DNA of 64,000 bases from Nitrospira sp. (GCA_018242765.1 JAFEBH010000007.1:1-64000), one strand, 5' to 3'. Positions 53,745-63,344 are shown, numbered from the stretch's first letter. The notes: a model not told the origin generated them from the sequence alone. Numbers and translations: made by a program.

Positions 53745-53859
53745 CAATGGTCAGCGATCGAAGCGGTTGTCGAATCAGATGCCAGCCGTGTTTGATAAAC
53801 CCTGTTTCATTTCCCAACCGGATTAGTGCACATGGCGACCAGTCCAATCTGGATGCCTC

Positions 53860-53986
53860 GCAGGCTGTTCAGAAAGGCTGTCCAGCAAGACCGCAGCGAG
53901 CGAAGAGGCGAATCGTACTCTGTTCCGTACGGTGAGCCTCTGAGAGACGCGAGAACGCCGCTGGCGGCCTTTGTCAGCAGCCTGCC
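53860..53986 (+). repeat. Dispersed intergenic repeat, copy C
   Basis: CAGGCTGTTCAGAAAGGCTG, TCCAGCAAGACCGCAGCGAG, CGAAGAGGCGAATCGTACTC, GTGAGCCTCTGAGAGACGCG and AGAACGCCGCTGGCGGCC match copies A and B in order. This is the longest copy. It overlaps and supplies the stop codon of the amidohydrolase gene. Confidence 0.85.
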
Positions 53987-54942
53987 AGGTCTCCGATCGA
54001 TCGGAAGTGGAGATTGAGCCCGGTGCATACCTCAACTTGCCGATCGAAACGGTTTTTGGTGTGAATCATACTCCACAATTTGCCAAGGCCTACTCGCCCC
54101 CAAGCTGCCATATGGAAAACCGACAAGGGATAGTCTGTTCCAAAGAGGAGGCGGGATTGCAGTTCGGGATGATGTCTGAGATGCAGCAACATCTTCAGTC
54201 GATGGGGCTGGGTGAGGGCTGAAATGTCGGCATAGAAGTTCGGATAACGCTCGCACAGTTCACGAAATGTTGGAAGAAATTTTTCATACAGCATCAACCC
54301 ATAGCTGCAGGCGTGGGCCGCAATGACGGTCACCCCTTCGTCCAGTGCCAAGCGAAGCCGATCAGGATCTCCCAGGGATTGATCTTTGCCGATCAGACTA
54401 AATTCATACCCAACGTGGCTCAAGAACGGCAGTCTTCGTTGAGCCAATGCACGATAGAACGGTCGGTATTTCTCATCCGCCGGGTTGAAGTGCTGGGCGT
54501 TCGGTAAGACTTTGATGAGCACCGCACCGGCATCCGCACAGCGATGGACTTCGTCTATGGCATCTTCACGCTGGGGATTGATCGAAGGACCGGCGAGAAA
54601 GACCTCTGGATAGTCTTTCACGGCCTTGAAGACATAATCGTTACTGACGAGAAAGTCCGTGTGCCGACGATTGAGGAGGCCGGTCTGATCATAGAATCCA
54701 TCCATTCCCAGGAGCACGACTTTCCGCACGTATCGTGAGGTACGCAACTCTGCCAGAAGATGGTCGAGATAGCGCTGATTCGTCTCACGCGGGTGCGCCG
54801 GCGAGAGGTCATGTTTCCATAAGAGGAAACGAAATAAGGGGCTTCGCAGTAAGTTGGGTGAGATGAAACACCCGTTGTCACCGTCCGGCAGGGCAGCCAG
54901 ATGGACATGGCAGTCGATGAGGGATTTGCCTGTAGGTGCCAT
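53974..54942 (-). CDS. Amidohydrolase-2-family metal-dependent hydrolase
   Basis: From ATG 54942 the 322-residue TIM-barrel protein has LIDCHVHLAALPDGDN (first metal ligands), a Lys in GAVLIKVLPNAQHFNP, LSHVGYEF, VIAAHACSYG and LLFGTDYPLSVFH (late Asp). These are typical of amidohydrolase-2 (ACMSD-like) enzymes, whose substrates vary and cannot be read here. Its last codons (DLAGC and stop) fall inside repeat copy C, so the native C-terminus may have been changed by repeat insertion. It is last in a minus-strand row after the Aas-like gene. Confidence 0.8.
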   Translation of the reverse strand: MAPTGKSLIDCHVHLAALPDGDNGCFISPNLLRSPLFRFLLWKHDLSPAHPRETNQRYLDHLLAELRTSRYVRKVVLLGMDGFYDQTGLLNRRHTDFLVSNDYVFKAVKDYPEVFLAGPSINPQREDAIDEVHRCADAGAVLIKVLPNAQHFNPADEKYRPFYRALAQRRLPFLSHVGYEFSLIGKDQSLGDPDRLRLALDEGVTVIAAHACSYGLMLYEKFLPTFRELCERYPNFYADISALTQPHRLKMLLHLRHHPELQSRLLFGTDYPLSVFHMAAWGRVGLGKLWSMIHTKNRFDRQVEVCTGLNLHFRSIGDLAGC

Positions 54943-54964
54943 TAGGTGTTGCGAGTTTCGAAAT

Positions 54965-55032
54965 CCACCAGGATTCCAGTTTTGCGTTCCGCATTTGGAA
55001 TTCAAACTCGAGACGCGAAACCCGAAACGGGT
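54965..55032 (-). repeat. Short intergenic repeat with CGAGACGMGAAACCCGAAAC
   Basis: Contains CGAGACGCGAAACCCGAAAC (about 55007-55026). A near-identical string occurs in reverse orientation at about 61812-61831 between the MOSC and methyltransferase genes. Confidence 0.5.
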
Positions 55033-58000
55033 TTATCCCCCCTGCAGTCGTTCTGCCGCGATCCGCTTCACCCCTCGCAGATCGAGTTTTCCAGTGCCAA
55101 GAACCGGCAATGCGTCGACTTTCACGACGTGATGCCGAGACGGAATGAACAGATTCGGGAGGCCCATGGCGGATAGTTTTGAGAGGATATCGGGAATCAC
55201 AGCTTCATCCAACGTGTGCAGGACGGCTAAGCGCTCTCCTTTTTTCTCGTCAGGGAGGCCGGTCACAGCAAAGACTTGCATCTCGGCACCGGACGCTTGC
55301 TGCAAGGCTTCCTCAACCTTTCCGTGAGGAACCATTTCCCCACCGATTTTAGAAAACCGAGAGAGTCGATCGGTAATGGTCAGGAATCCATCGTCATCCA
55401 ACGCGGCAATGTCCCCTGTGATGTACCATCCATCCCGCATCACTTGGGCGGTCAAGTCTTCCCGGCCGAGATATCCATTCATGACATTTGGCCCTTTTAC
55501 CAACAACATGCCTGGTGTGCCAGCCGGAAGAGGGGTGTAGCTGTCGGGATCGACAATCTGAACGGAGACGCCCGGAAGAGGCTGGCCGACGGTTCCGCGG
55601 CGTGAGGCCGGTTGGTAGTAGCCGGCGGCGCGAAAGTCCGGGGAATTGACGGCAATCACGGGGGCGCATTCTGTGACTCCGTAGCCTTCGATCGGTCCGA
55701 CTCCGAACGTGTCTTCGACCGTCTGGGCGAGACGGGCCGGAAGCTTCTCCGCGCCGGTGAGGATCACTCGAACTGAACTGAATTGTTCCGGGGTCCAACG
55801 GCGGGAATAAAGCTGTAGGAACGTCGGTGTGGTGACGAGGAAGGTGACGCGATATTTTCTGATCAGTTCACCGATGGCCGCCGCATCGAGCGGCGACGGA
55901 TGAAAGATCATCGGGGCGTTGTTGGACATCACGAACCAGAACACCATATATCCGAATGAATGGAAGAAGGGCAGAATGCCGAGGACCCGTTCATCCTGAT
56001 ACAGATGAAGCATCTGTGTTGCCCCCTGACAGTTGGAGTCGACGCTGAAATGGGAGAGCATGACGCCTTTGGGTTCGCCGGTGCTGCCGCTGCTGAAGAT
56101 GATGGTGGCGAGGCTATCGGGGGTGAGCGCGGTGGTTTGTCCACAGGCCCGCTCGATGAGGCGGCAGGGAGCGAAGAGCGCCAGCAAGGCTGCTTGAAGT
56201 TTGTGCCTATTGCTGATCGTTTTCGCAAGATCTTCCAGCCAAATGATTGACGGGCCCTCCGGCAGGTCGAGCTTGGCTTTCTCAACGAACAGACGGCTTG
56301 TCACAATGGTGCGAAGCCCCGCGATCTGTACCGCGGCTTCCAATCCGGACTTGCCGACCGTGTAGTTCAAGTTCACGATGGTCTTGCCGCAGAGAGGGAC
56401 TGCCACATTCACCAAGGCACCAGCGACCGTGGGCGGCAGAAGCACGCCGACCCGCTCCTGGTCGCTCCAATAGGGGCGTAGCGTTCTGGCCAGCACGATC
56501 GACCCAATTAAGGCCTGCAACGACGACACATGCGGGCGATTCTGATCGGCCATGGCCAGGCGAAACGGGTGGCGGCGCATCGAGCGAATAAATTCCCGAT
56601 GGAGTGGCCGGCGATGCGGCTTTCTCAGCTGCCAGGCGGTCTCACCCAGCCGACGGATTGCTCCACGCAACTCATGGACCGACGTTGTGGGGGGCAGCGG
56701 AGCTCCGAATGAGACCGTGACGGGGTAGGGAAGCTGTTCCGGTAATTTCCACAGAAACCGACCACGATTGAAGCTGAAGATGCTGCCCCAGACGCGATCA
56801 AGGTGCACGGGAATGATCGGAACGGTTCGCCCCTTGACGATCCGTTCAAATCCACGCCGGAACGGCAGGAGCGTGCCGGTGCGGGTAATCTGTCCCTCAG
56901 GGAAAATGCAGACGAGATCGCCGTGATCGAGCGCGGCACCTGCTTCCCGGAGTGCTTTGAGAATGACCCGCAACCCACCATGGGACGAGATGGGAATCAC
57001 GCCGAGCACCTTCATGAAGGGTTTGAAGATCGGTAGTTCGGCATATTGGGCATCGACCACGAATCGTACTGGGCGATCGAGGCTGGCGATCAGGAGCAGT
57101 CCATCCACAAACGAGACGTGGTTGGGAACCAACAAGGCGCCTCCGGACGGCGTCACGTGCGCCTCTCCGATGATGCGAAGACGATAGAGGGTGTTGGTGA
57201 GCAGCACGAGGATGAGTCGAAGCAGGGTATCGGGCAGCAGCCACAGGGCATAGAGCATACCGGCCAGGGTCATGCCGGCGGTCGCCAGGAAGATGCTGGT
57301 GGTCGAGAGTCCGGCGTTGGCCAACCATCCACCGGAGAGTGAACCGAGCAAGATGCCTGTGAAGACACAGGTATTGGACATGGAGATGACAGCTCCACGC
57401 CGATCAGGCGGTGATTTCCATTGAAGGATGGCGTTCAACGAGACAAAGATGAAGGCGCTGGCAATGCCGAGTGCGCCCAAGAGAAGAAATGTTCCCGAGA
57501 GTGGAGGTGCCAGAAGCCCAAGAAGGAGCAATGCGAGGAACACGCCGATCGCGCCCAAGGGGATCAGCCCGTACTCCACACGGTTGCGTGAAATCTTTCC
57601 CACTACAATGGCGCCGATGCCGATGCCGATCGACAAGAGCGTGAGCGGAAGCCCGGACATCGCGTCGGAGAGTCGGAGCACCGCTTTGGCGTAGACGATC
57701 ACGTTTTGCATAAACAGACTGGCGATCGTCCAGAAGAAGATTTCCATGGGGATGGCCATCTGCAACATGCGTTCGGTGCGAATCGCCGCCCAGGCACCAC
57801 GAACCGTGGCTCCTATACCACCCTCGGCGCGAGCCGGTGATACCGGTGGAATGGAGAACGCCGTGACGAGACCGACAACTGATAGTCCCGTCAGCACGAG
57901 CGGAGCCAGCCATGTGTGAGATCCGGCCGTCTGCAATAAGATCCCTCCGGCGGCTGTCCCTGTCAGGATGGCCGCAAAGGTCCACAGCTCAAGCAGACCA

Positions 58001-58470
58001 TTTCCGGCAGCCAGACGTTCATGGGGGATCAGCTCCGGAAGAATTCCATATTTCGATGGGCTGAAGAGCGCACTATGAACACCCATCCCGCAGAGGACGA
58101 TCAAGGGAAGCATGCCGCCGGCAGGATTCAACCAGAGCGCGATGGTGCCGGCTGCCATCAGCAAAACCTCGACAACTTTGATGGTGAGGATGACGGTGCG
58201 CTTGCTGATACGATCGGCGAGGGTGCCGCCGACCAGCGACAGGAGTACCAGCGGTAGGGTGAAGATGACGAAGGCCGTCGCGGTTTGGGTTTGAGCGACG
58301 GTTTCCAGCTCAGGGCCTGGAGCCATCCCAGCCGTCGCCTGCCGGATGGCCAGCAAGGCGACCATCAGTTTCCAGGCATTGTCATTGAAGGCTCCGCAGA
58401 ATTGGGCAATCAGGAGCCCACGAAGGGAGCGGGAAATTGGTTGTTGGGCCGGACCGGTCGTCGTGGTCAT
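55033..58470 (-). CDS. Aas-like fusion: MFS lysophospholipid transporter, acyltransferase, acyl-ACP/CoA ligase
   Basis: An 1145-residue three-part protein for phospholipid repair. Residues ~10-410 are an MFS transporter of LplT type (LIAQFCGAFNDNAWKLMVAL). Residues ~430-620 are a PlsC acyltransferase with VPNHVSFVDGLLL (HX4D) and CIFPEGQITRTG. The rest is an AMP-forming ligase with TIIFSSGSTGEPKGVMLSH, GYGVTECAPVIAVN, WYITGDIAALDDDGFL and a final Lys in LGTGKLDLRG. In enterobacteria lplT and aas are separate; here they are fused. The protein should import lysophospholipid and re-acylate it at the inner membrane. ATG 58470 lies 9 bases after the MutS-like gene. Confidence 0.92.
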   Translation of the reverse strand: MTTTTGPAQQPISRSLRGLLIAQFCGAFNDNAWKLMVALLAIRQATAGMAPGPELETVAQTQTATAFVIFTLPLVLLSLVGGTLADRISKRTVILTIKVVEVLLMAAGTIALWLNPAGGMLPLIVLCGMGVHSALFSPSKYGILPELIPHERLAAGNGLLELWTFAAILTGTAAGGILLQTAGSHTWLAPLVLTGLSVVGLVTAFSIPPVSPARAEGGIGATVRGAWAAIRTERMLQMAIPMEIFFWTIASLFMQNVIVYAKAVLRLSDAMSGLPLTLLSIGIGIGAIVVGKISRNRVEYGLIPLGAIGVFLALLLLGLLAPPLSGTFLLLGALGIASAFIFVSLNAILQWKSPPDRRGAVISMSNTCVFTGILLGSLSGGWLANAGLSTTSIFLATAGMTLAGMLYALWLLPDTLLRLILVLLTNTLYRLRIIGEAHVTPSGGALLVPNHVSFVDGLLLIASLDRPVRFVVDAQYAELPIFKPFMKVLGVIPISSHGGLRVILKALREAGAALDHGDLVCIFPEGQITRTGTLLPFRRGFERIVKGRTVPIIPVHLDRVWGSIFSFNRGRFLWKLPEQLPYPVTVSFGAPLPPTTSVHELRGAIRRLGETAWQLRKPHRRPLHREFIRSMRRHPFRLAMADQNRPHVSSLQALIGSIVLARTLRPYWSDQERVGVLLPPTVAGALVNVAVPLCGKTIVNLNYTVGKSGLEAAVQIAGLRTIVTSRLFVEKAKLDLPEGPSIIWLEDLAKTISNRHKLQAALLALFAPCRLIERACGQTTALTPDSLATIIFSSGSTGEPKGVMLSHFSVDSNCQGATQMLHLYQDERVLGILPFFHSFGYMVFWFVMSNNAPMIFHPSPLDAAAIGELIRKYRVTFLVTTPTFLQLYSRRWTPEQFSSVRVILTGAEKLPARLAQTVEDTFGVGPIEGYGVTECAPVIAVNSPDFRAAGYYQPASRRGTVGQPLPGVSVQIVDPDSYTPLPAGTPGMLLVKGPNVMNGYLGREDLTAQVMRDGWYITGDIAALDDDGFLTITDRLSRFSKIGGEMVPHGKVEEALQQASGAEMQVFAVTGLPDEKKGERLAVLHTLDEAVIPDILSKLSAMGLPNLFIPSRHHVVKVDALPVLGTGKLDLRGVKRIAAERLQGG

Positions 58471-58479
58471 TCGTGCGGG

Positions 58480-60327
58480 CTATTGTGCCCGATTGTGAGG
58501 GGTGGGGGAAATAGGCAACCCTTCCAGTTCCATAATTCTCAGTGCATTGGTCGTTGGGCAGGGTCCTGGCCTCAGCCGGTAGTCGAACGTGAGAGTTCCG
58601 TCTGCCACCGTTTCTTGGAAATGGGCGTTTCGTAATCGTGGGATGGCCTGTTCCAGGTCCGCCAACTCCAAGTCATGCGTACTCACAAGACCAAATCCGT
58701 GCCCCTTCGAGAGTGCGGTGATATAGGCTTGGCTGCCGATGAGTCGTTCACGGTTGTTGGTACCCTTGAAGATCTCATCGATCAGAAAGAGCACGGGAGG
58801 CACGGTACGCTCCTGAGTCGCGTCGAGGATCGTTTTCAGTCGTTTCACTTCGGCGTAGAAGAACGAGAGCCCCGCATCGAGCGAGTCATCGACACGGATG
58901 CAACAAGCCAATCGGCTCCAGGTCCATTCAAATGAGCCGGCGCAAACCGGCGCGCCGGCCTGGGCGAGACAGAGGTTGATGCCGATGGTGCGTAAGAATG
59001 TACTCTTGCCGGACATATTTGAGCCGGTGATCAGGTAGATCGAGCCAAGTTCAGCCAGCTGGACATTGTTCGCGATGCGTGTCCGTGGGGATAGCAAGGG
59101 GTGTGCAAGCCGGCTTGCGCGGATGGTCGGAGAAAGCTCCTGTTGCCCCTCAGGGACGGTAAGCGGAGTCGGCCAAATATAGTCAGGATGGAGATACGCA
59201 AAGGTTGCGAGCGCCGACGCGGCTTCGACTTCCGCCAGCGCGTCGAGCCATTGCGGGAGGGCCTGTTGGATTCGGTCTTGTAGGTGGATCAGTCGCCGCA
59301 AGAACCAGAGGTCCCATGGGCCAATGGCATTGCTCGTCAGATGGACGAGCGGATGGGCTTTAATGCTGATGGCGTGCAACGTACGTGCGACATCCTGGAG
59401 CTGTTGCGTGGGACTGACGTGGCCGATCAGGGTGGTCCAGGTTGTTGCGAGAGATGTTTCTCGCTGCGCGGCGTATCGTTCGATCGAGCCAAGGACCGTG
59501 GCCAGACGTTCAGTTTCGTGATGGAGGCCGACGGCATGCTCAAGCAACTCTTCTCCCTGATCGGTCATGAAGTAGATCAACACATAGGCGGCGAATGAGA
59601 ACATCCAATAGCCAGGCAGCAATCCGAACAGCGTGGCGAGGCCGAGTCCGATCGTCGTCGAGGCAAGGAGTGCCTGGACGACAAGAATGGTATTCAGGTG
59701 GGGAAGGCCGAGCCGGTGCTCAATGACCGCGGCCAACCGCTTGCCGTTGATCTCTTGGTCGCCTGTGAGTTTGGCATCGAGCGTGAGTCTGTCGCGTAGC
59801 AAGGGGCGAGCGGTCAGTTCCTTGATCAGCGCGTGCCTGCGGCGCCACTGTGCGGAGGGGGGAGGCTGGTTGAGGAGCCAGCTGTGCAACCGCTCTCGAC
59901 CCTGGTCCGAGATGGTGGTGTCGAGCAGATGGGTCAGAGAATGGGGACCAAAGAGGTCGAGATCGGCCGCGTAGGGATGAGAGCCCGGCTCGTTGGTCGA
60001 TCTGGTCGGGATGTTTTTCCAATCCAACGCGATGCGGGCCAGATGTGTCTGTTTGATGTGTTTCCACTGGCGGAGCCGATGAATCTGGGTCTCCACCTTG
60101 TTATGATAGGCGGCAACCGTGATGAAGATTGCGAGGAATACGCCGACGGATAGGTTGCCGCTGTGGTACCAGTTGAGCTTATAAAGGGTGACGGTGCAGA
60201 TGAGACCGATCACGAAGATGGCCAACCGCCATCTGGTGAATAGAGCGCTGGTTTTCGTGCCTTGACCAATCAGGCGGTCTGCGCGCCTGATAATCGTCTC
60301 AATCTGGATGGTGCGTGAGTGTGCCAT
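58480..60327 (-). CDS. Membrane-anchored MutS-family ATPase
   Basis: The 615-residue protein has two N-terminal membrane helices (LAIFVIGLICTVTLYKLNWY, LSVGVFLAIFITVAAYH) and possibly another pair near residue 230. A helical core and a MutS ATPase domain follow, with ITGSNMSGKSTFLRT (Walker A from residue 435), LFLIDEIFKGTNNRERLIGS and GLVSTHDLELADL. It lacks the mismatch-reading domain of MutS and the Smr domain of MutS2. A role in mismatch repair is therefore unlikely; the membrane anchor points to another use of the MutS clamp. It leads a close-packed row with the Aas-like gene. Confidence 0.88.
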   Translation of the reverse strand: MAHSRTIQIETIIRRADRLIGQGTKTSALFTRWRLAIFVIGLICTVTLYKLNWYHSGNLSVGVFLAIFITVAAYHNKVETQIHRLRQWKHIKQTHLARIALDWKNIPTRSTNEPGSHPYAADLDLFGPHSLTHLLDTTISDQGRERLHSWLLNQPPPSAQWRRRHALIKELTARPLLRDRLTLDAKLTGDQEINGKRLAAVIEHRLGLPHLNTILVVQALLASTTIGLGLATLFGLLPGYWMFSFAAYVLIYFMTDQGEELLEHAVGLHHETERLATVLGSIERYAAQRETSLATTWTTLIGHVSPTQQLQDVARTLHAISIKAHPLVHLTSNAIGPWDLWFLRRLIHLQDRIQQALPQWLDALAEVEAASALATFAYLHPDYIWPTPLTVPEGQQELSPTIRASRLAHPLLSPRTRIANNVQLAELGSIYLITGSNMSGKSTFLRTIGINLCLAQAGAPVCAGSFEWTWSRLACCIRVDDSLDAGLSFFYAEVKRLKTILDATQERTVPPVLFLIDEIFKGTNNRERLIGSQAYITALSKGHGFGLVSTHDLELADLEQAIPRLRNAHFQETVADGTLTFDYRLRPGPCPTTNALRIMELEGLPISPTPHNRAQ

Positions 60328-60421
60328 AACAGGCGACCTTACTGGGAACCGGCGTGAACGTCAAATCCTGTCACCGCAGTGGAAGAATGGTCTTGGTGCA
60401 GTTAGTGATGAGTGAGCGCTG

Positions 60422-61297
60422 ATGATGACGAACGGCTGGGTGGATGTGTGCATTCACGGTTCTCTCGATACAGGCGAACTGCTGAGTCGCCTTGACGACG
60501 CCACGGTGCAGGGGGCTTGGGAGGATGGGGGTGAGGTTCATCTCTATTGGGCGGAAACCCAGTGGACTGAAGAACGGCTCTCAGCCCTCCATGCAGCCCT
60601 TGCCGATCTGGCGTCGTCGAGCCAAGAACCGTCACTTTCCGTGATGCGTGTGCCGGCGCAAGATTGGAACGAAGCCTGGGCTCGTTCCGTTAAGCCCCTT
60701 CGTATCGGTCGATTCGTCATTCGCCCCAGTTGGGAACCGGTGACGCTTGGCCCTCGTGACCTCGAAATCATTTTGGATCCCAAGCAAGCCTTCGGCACGG
60801 GGCACCATGCGACGACACGCATGCTGCTGGAGTGGTTGCAAGAGGATATTCGAGGAGGCGAACAGATTCTGGATGTCGGAACAGGGAGCGCGATTCTGGC
60901 TATGGCTGCCGTCAAGCTTGGGGCGAGCTCCGCGATCGGTGTTGAAATCGATGCGGTTGCCGTAGACTGTGCGCGAGAGTATGTCGAACTGAATCATCTG
61001 GCGGATAAGATTAATGTCGTGACCGGCACGTTGGCGGATCTCCCACAATCCCGGACAACGCCCGATTTCGTACTGGCGAATCTTGATCGTCAAGCAGTTC
61101 TTGGCCTTGCCGAGGATCTGGTGAGTCTGGCGCGGTGTGGGGCACGAATCCATGTCTCCGGCATTCTGAGCGAGCAACGGGACGAAATCGTGGAGCGGTT
61201 TTCAGATCTTGGACTCGTCTGTCCGAAGCAACAGGAGGCGGAAGGTTGGGTGGCACTGGCATTTCTCCGGCTGGAATCCTGTGAAGGGGAGGCGTGA
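60422..61297 (+). CDS. prmA: Ribosomal protein L11 methyltransferase
   Basis: The 291-residue enzyme methylates ribosomal protein L11 using S-adenosylmethionine. The N-terminal substrate domain contains VMRVPAQDWNEAWARSVKPL. The catalytic domain has LDPKQAFGTGHHATTRM, motif I ILDVGTGSAILAMAAVKLG and DFVLANLDRQAVLGLAEDL, typical of PrmA. ATG 60422 (or 60425) is preceded by GTGAGCG. Its stop overlaps a GTG just before the MOSC gene. Confidence 0.93.
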   Translation: MMTNGWVDVCIHGSLDTGELLSRLDDATVQGAWEDGGEVHLYWAETQWTEERLSALHAALADLASSSQEPSLSVMRVPAQDWNEAWARSVKPLRIGRFVIRPSWEPVTLGPRDLEIILDPKQAFGTGHHATTRMLLEWLQEDIRGGEQILDVGTGSAILAMAAVKLGASSAIGVEIDAVAVDCAREYVELNHLADKINVVTGTLADLPQSRTTPDFVLANLDRQAVLGLAEDLVSLARCGARIHVSGILSEQRDEIVERFSDLGLVCPKQQEAEGWVALAFLRLESCEGEA

Positions 61298-61299
61298 CC

Positions 61300-61779
61300 A
61301 TGTCCACCAGGCCCTCGTACGCCCATGTGCATCAGATCAACATTTCCGATGGAGGTGTGCCGAAACTTCCTGTCTTGGAAGCCAAGATCGGAGAACAAGG
61401 CTTGGATGGCGATCGGCAACGCAACCTCAAGTTCCACGGAGGCCCAGACCGTGCCGTTTGTTTGTATTCCCTCGAGCTTGTTGAGCGATTACAAGATGAA
61501 GGCCATCCCATTGATCCTGGGGCAACCGGAGAAAATCTGACCTTGTCCGGATTGAACTGGGACCAGGTACGGCCTGGCATCCGGTTGACTATTGGTCCTG
61601 AGATCCGACTCGAAGTGACGAGCTATACGACGCCTTGCAGCCATAATGGACGATGGTTTCGCGATGAGGACTTCTCACGCATTGCGCAAAAACTGAACCC
61701 CGGCTGGAGTCGGGTTTATGCGAAGGTGCTGCAGGGTGGAATTGTGAGACCAGGAGACGTCGTGACAATTGAATCGTGA
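61300..61779 (+). CDS. MOSC-domain protein
   Basis: A stand-alone MOSC domain of 159 residues from ATG 61300, with GGGGAGG 8 bases upstream. It has KFHGGPDRAVCLYSLELVER, PGATGENLTLSGLNWDQV, IGPEIRLEVTSYTTPCSHNG (with the conserved Cys) and VYAKVLQGGIVRPGDVV. MOSC proteins bind molybdenum cofactor or transfer sulfur; YiiM-type members detoxify hydroxylated compounds. It is co-transcribed with prmA. Confidence 0.9.
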   Translation: MSTRPSYAHVHQINISDGGVPKLPVLEAKIGEQGLDGDRQRNLKFHGGPDRAVCLYSLELVERLQDEGHPIDPGATGENLTLSGLNWDQVRPGIRLTIGPEIRLEVTSYTTPCSHNGRWFRDEDFSRIAQKLNPGWSRVYAKVLQGGIVRPGDVVTIES

Positions 61780-61796
61780 AACGTACAAAGTTTTGG

Positions 61797-61866
61797 GCTG
61801 AAGTTACGGGTTTCGGGTTTCTCGTCTCGGACGTAACGCGAAACTTTGAATTCGCAACCTGAAACA
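61797..61866 (+). repeat. Short intergenic repeat, second copy
   Basis: GTTACGGGTTTCGGGTTTCTCGTCTCGG reads, on the minus strand, CGAGACGAGAAACCCGAAAC, one mismatch from the string at about 55007-55026. Confidence 0.5.
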
Positions 61867-61897
61867 TTTGACTGCCGAAAGACGAAGGACAAAGAGA

Positions 61898-62557
61898 ATG
61901 GATCGCATACTTGAACCAGAGTTGATGGATGATCCCAAGCAGGCCGAGGCGTACGCGCGGGCGGACTTCGAGAAGGAGAACCAGGGATTTGTCGAGCGGT
62001 TCAAAGAATACTTCCCTGAGTTTTCTCAAGGGACGGTGCTGGATCTTGGCTGTGGTCCGGGCGATATCCCAATCCGTTTTGCCAAGGTCTACTCAGCCTG
62101 CCAGGTCATTGGAGTGGATGCTTCAATTCCGATGATTCAGCTGGGAGAGCAGGCGGTAAAGGAAGCGGGCTTATCCGATCGCATTACGCTGCGCTGCGAA
62201 CGGTATGAAGAAGTTGCTGGTGCGAGAATCACTGATGCCGTGATCTCGAACAGCCTGCTCCATCATCTGCCCAATCCTTTGCAGTTCTGGCAGAAGATTC
62301 GCCAGCTCGTGAAGCCAGGCGCGCCGGTATTGGTGATGGATCTGCTCCGCCCAGACTCGCCGGAAGCAGCACAAGCCATCGTCGATCAGTATGCCTCCAA
62401 CGAGCCGGATGTTCTGAGGCGTGATTTTTACAATTCGCTGCTGGCAGCTTTTACCGAGGATGAAATAGGGTCGCAACTCGCCCGCATGAACCTCACACGA
62501 TTGTTGATCGATGTGCCGGATGACCGGCACTGGGTGGTGGGAGGGATCATTTATTAG
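61898..62557 (+). CDS. Class I SAM-dependent methyltransferase
   Basis: From ATG 61898 the 219-residue protein has motif I in VLDLGCGPGDIPIRFAKVY, the acidic loop VIGVDASIPMI, and VISNSLLHHLPNPLQFWQKI, typical of small-molecule methyltransferases of the UbiE/type-11 kind. Later, APVLVMDLLRPDSPEAAQ fits. The upstream TTG frame (61868) runs through the short repeat and was not used. Substrate unknown; no operon partner beyond the prmA-MOSC pair upstream. Confidence 0.85.
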   Translation: MDRILEPELMDDPKQAEAYARADFEKENQGFVERFKEYFPEFSQGTVLDLGCGPGDIPIRFAKVYSACQVIGVDASIPMIQLGEQAVKEAGLSDRITLRCERYEEVAGARITDAVISNSLLHHLPNPLQFWQKIRQLVKPGAPVLVMDLLRPDSPEAAQAIVDQYASNEPDVLRRDFYNSLLAAFTEDEIGSQLARMNLTRLLIDVPDDRHWVVGGIIY

Positions 62558-63344
62558 GTGTGGATAAGGAAGGGACAAGGTGAGCAGACAACGACATCAA
62601 ACCGAGCAGGTATATACATGACAGAATAACCTTATCAAGCTCGGCGTGTACCTCTTGGCCGGAGTCTTCGAGATGGGTCCCTCCTTTCTTTGAATCCCAG
62701 GTGTGATCGCTTTATTTAACAGTCGCACATCCCTCAAACATTGCACAACCATACCGGCGGTATAGTCCTCCCGCCGTTTGTTCACCAAAATGGATTGGCG
62801 GTCTTGAGGACATTTCCCCCACTACAAACAGGCAGTGTTGAGGATATTTGACCCACTTCAGTTGATCCGTTCATCTCTATCAGCCGGCACATCGAATACT
62901 ACTGAATACTTACAGAGTGCTTTTCTATAGTGGCTCAGGAACAGTTATTGCGTACACTCTTAAAGCTCACGATCATCTTAATCAAGTGTGGGAAGGGCAA
63001 TATGGTTTGATACTGATACATAGAATGGTGACACGTAGATGAGCAGTCTGTCCTCGTCTGAATGCGAATTCGCGAATCCCTGTCGAAAGGATGCTAGTCG
63101 GTGGCGTCGCACCCAGGCTCCGTGATTCGAGAGAGGAGAGTCGGCCGTTTTGTGCGCAACCTGATGACCTCATCGGTAGGGAAAGAATGGAGGTCAGAAT
63201 CCGCTGAGGAGGAGAAGAAGGAGAACGCCATGAAATGGGTATACATCATGAGAGAGGATGAGGCTGGCATGTGAGTCATTCTCCCCTCATCGAAGCTGGC
63301 CGGGGAGATCCGGTCGTTAGGACACACCAACAGAGGAGGTTGTT
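62558..63344. other. Long intergenic region with IS-end-like repeats and a small ORF
   Basis: No certain gene in about 790 bases. TTGAGGACATTTCCCCCACT (62804-62823) recurs as TTGAGGATATTTGACCCACT (62838-62857), 17 of 20 identical, a spacing seen at the ends of IS21-type elements. A 36-codon frame (63164-63274) contains an internal ATG (63230) with AAGGAG upstream that would give a 14-residue peptide (MKWVYIMREDEAGM). GAGGAGG before 63345 belongs to the RTX gene. Confidence 0.45.

Noticed and set aside
62597..62788. 63-codon minus-strand frame in the right intergenic region
   Set aside because: Unrecognised, weak start, composition like non-coding DNA.
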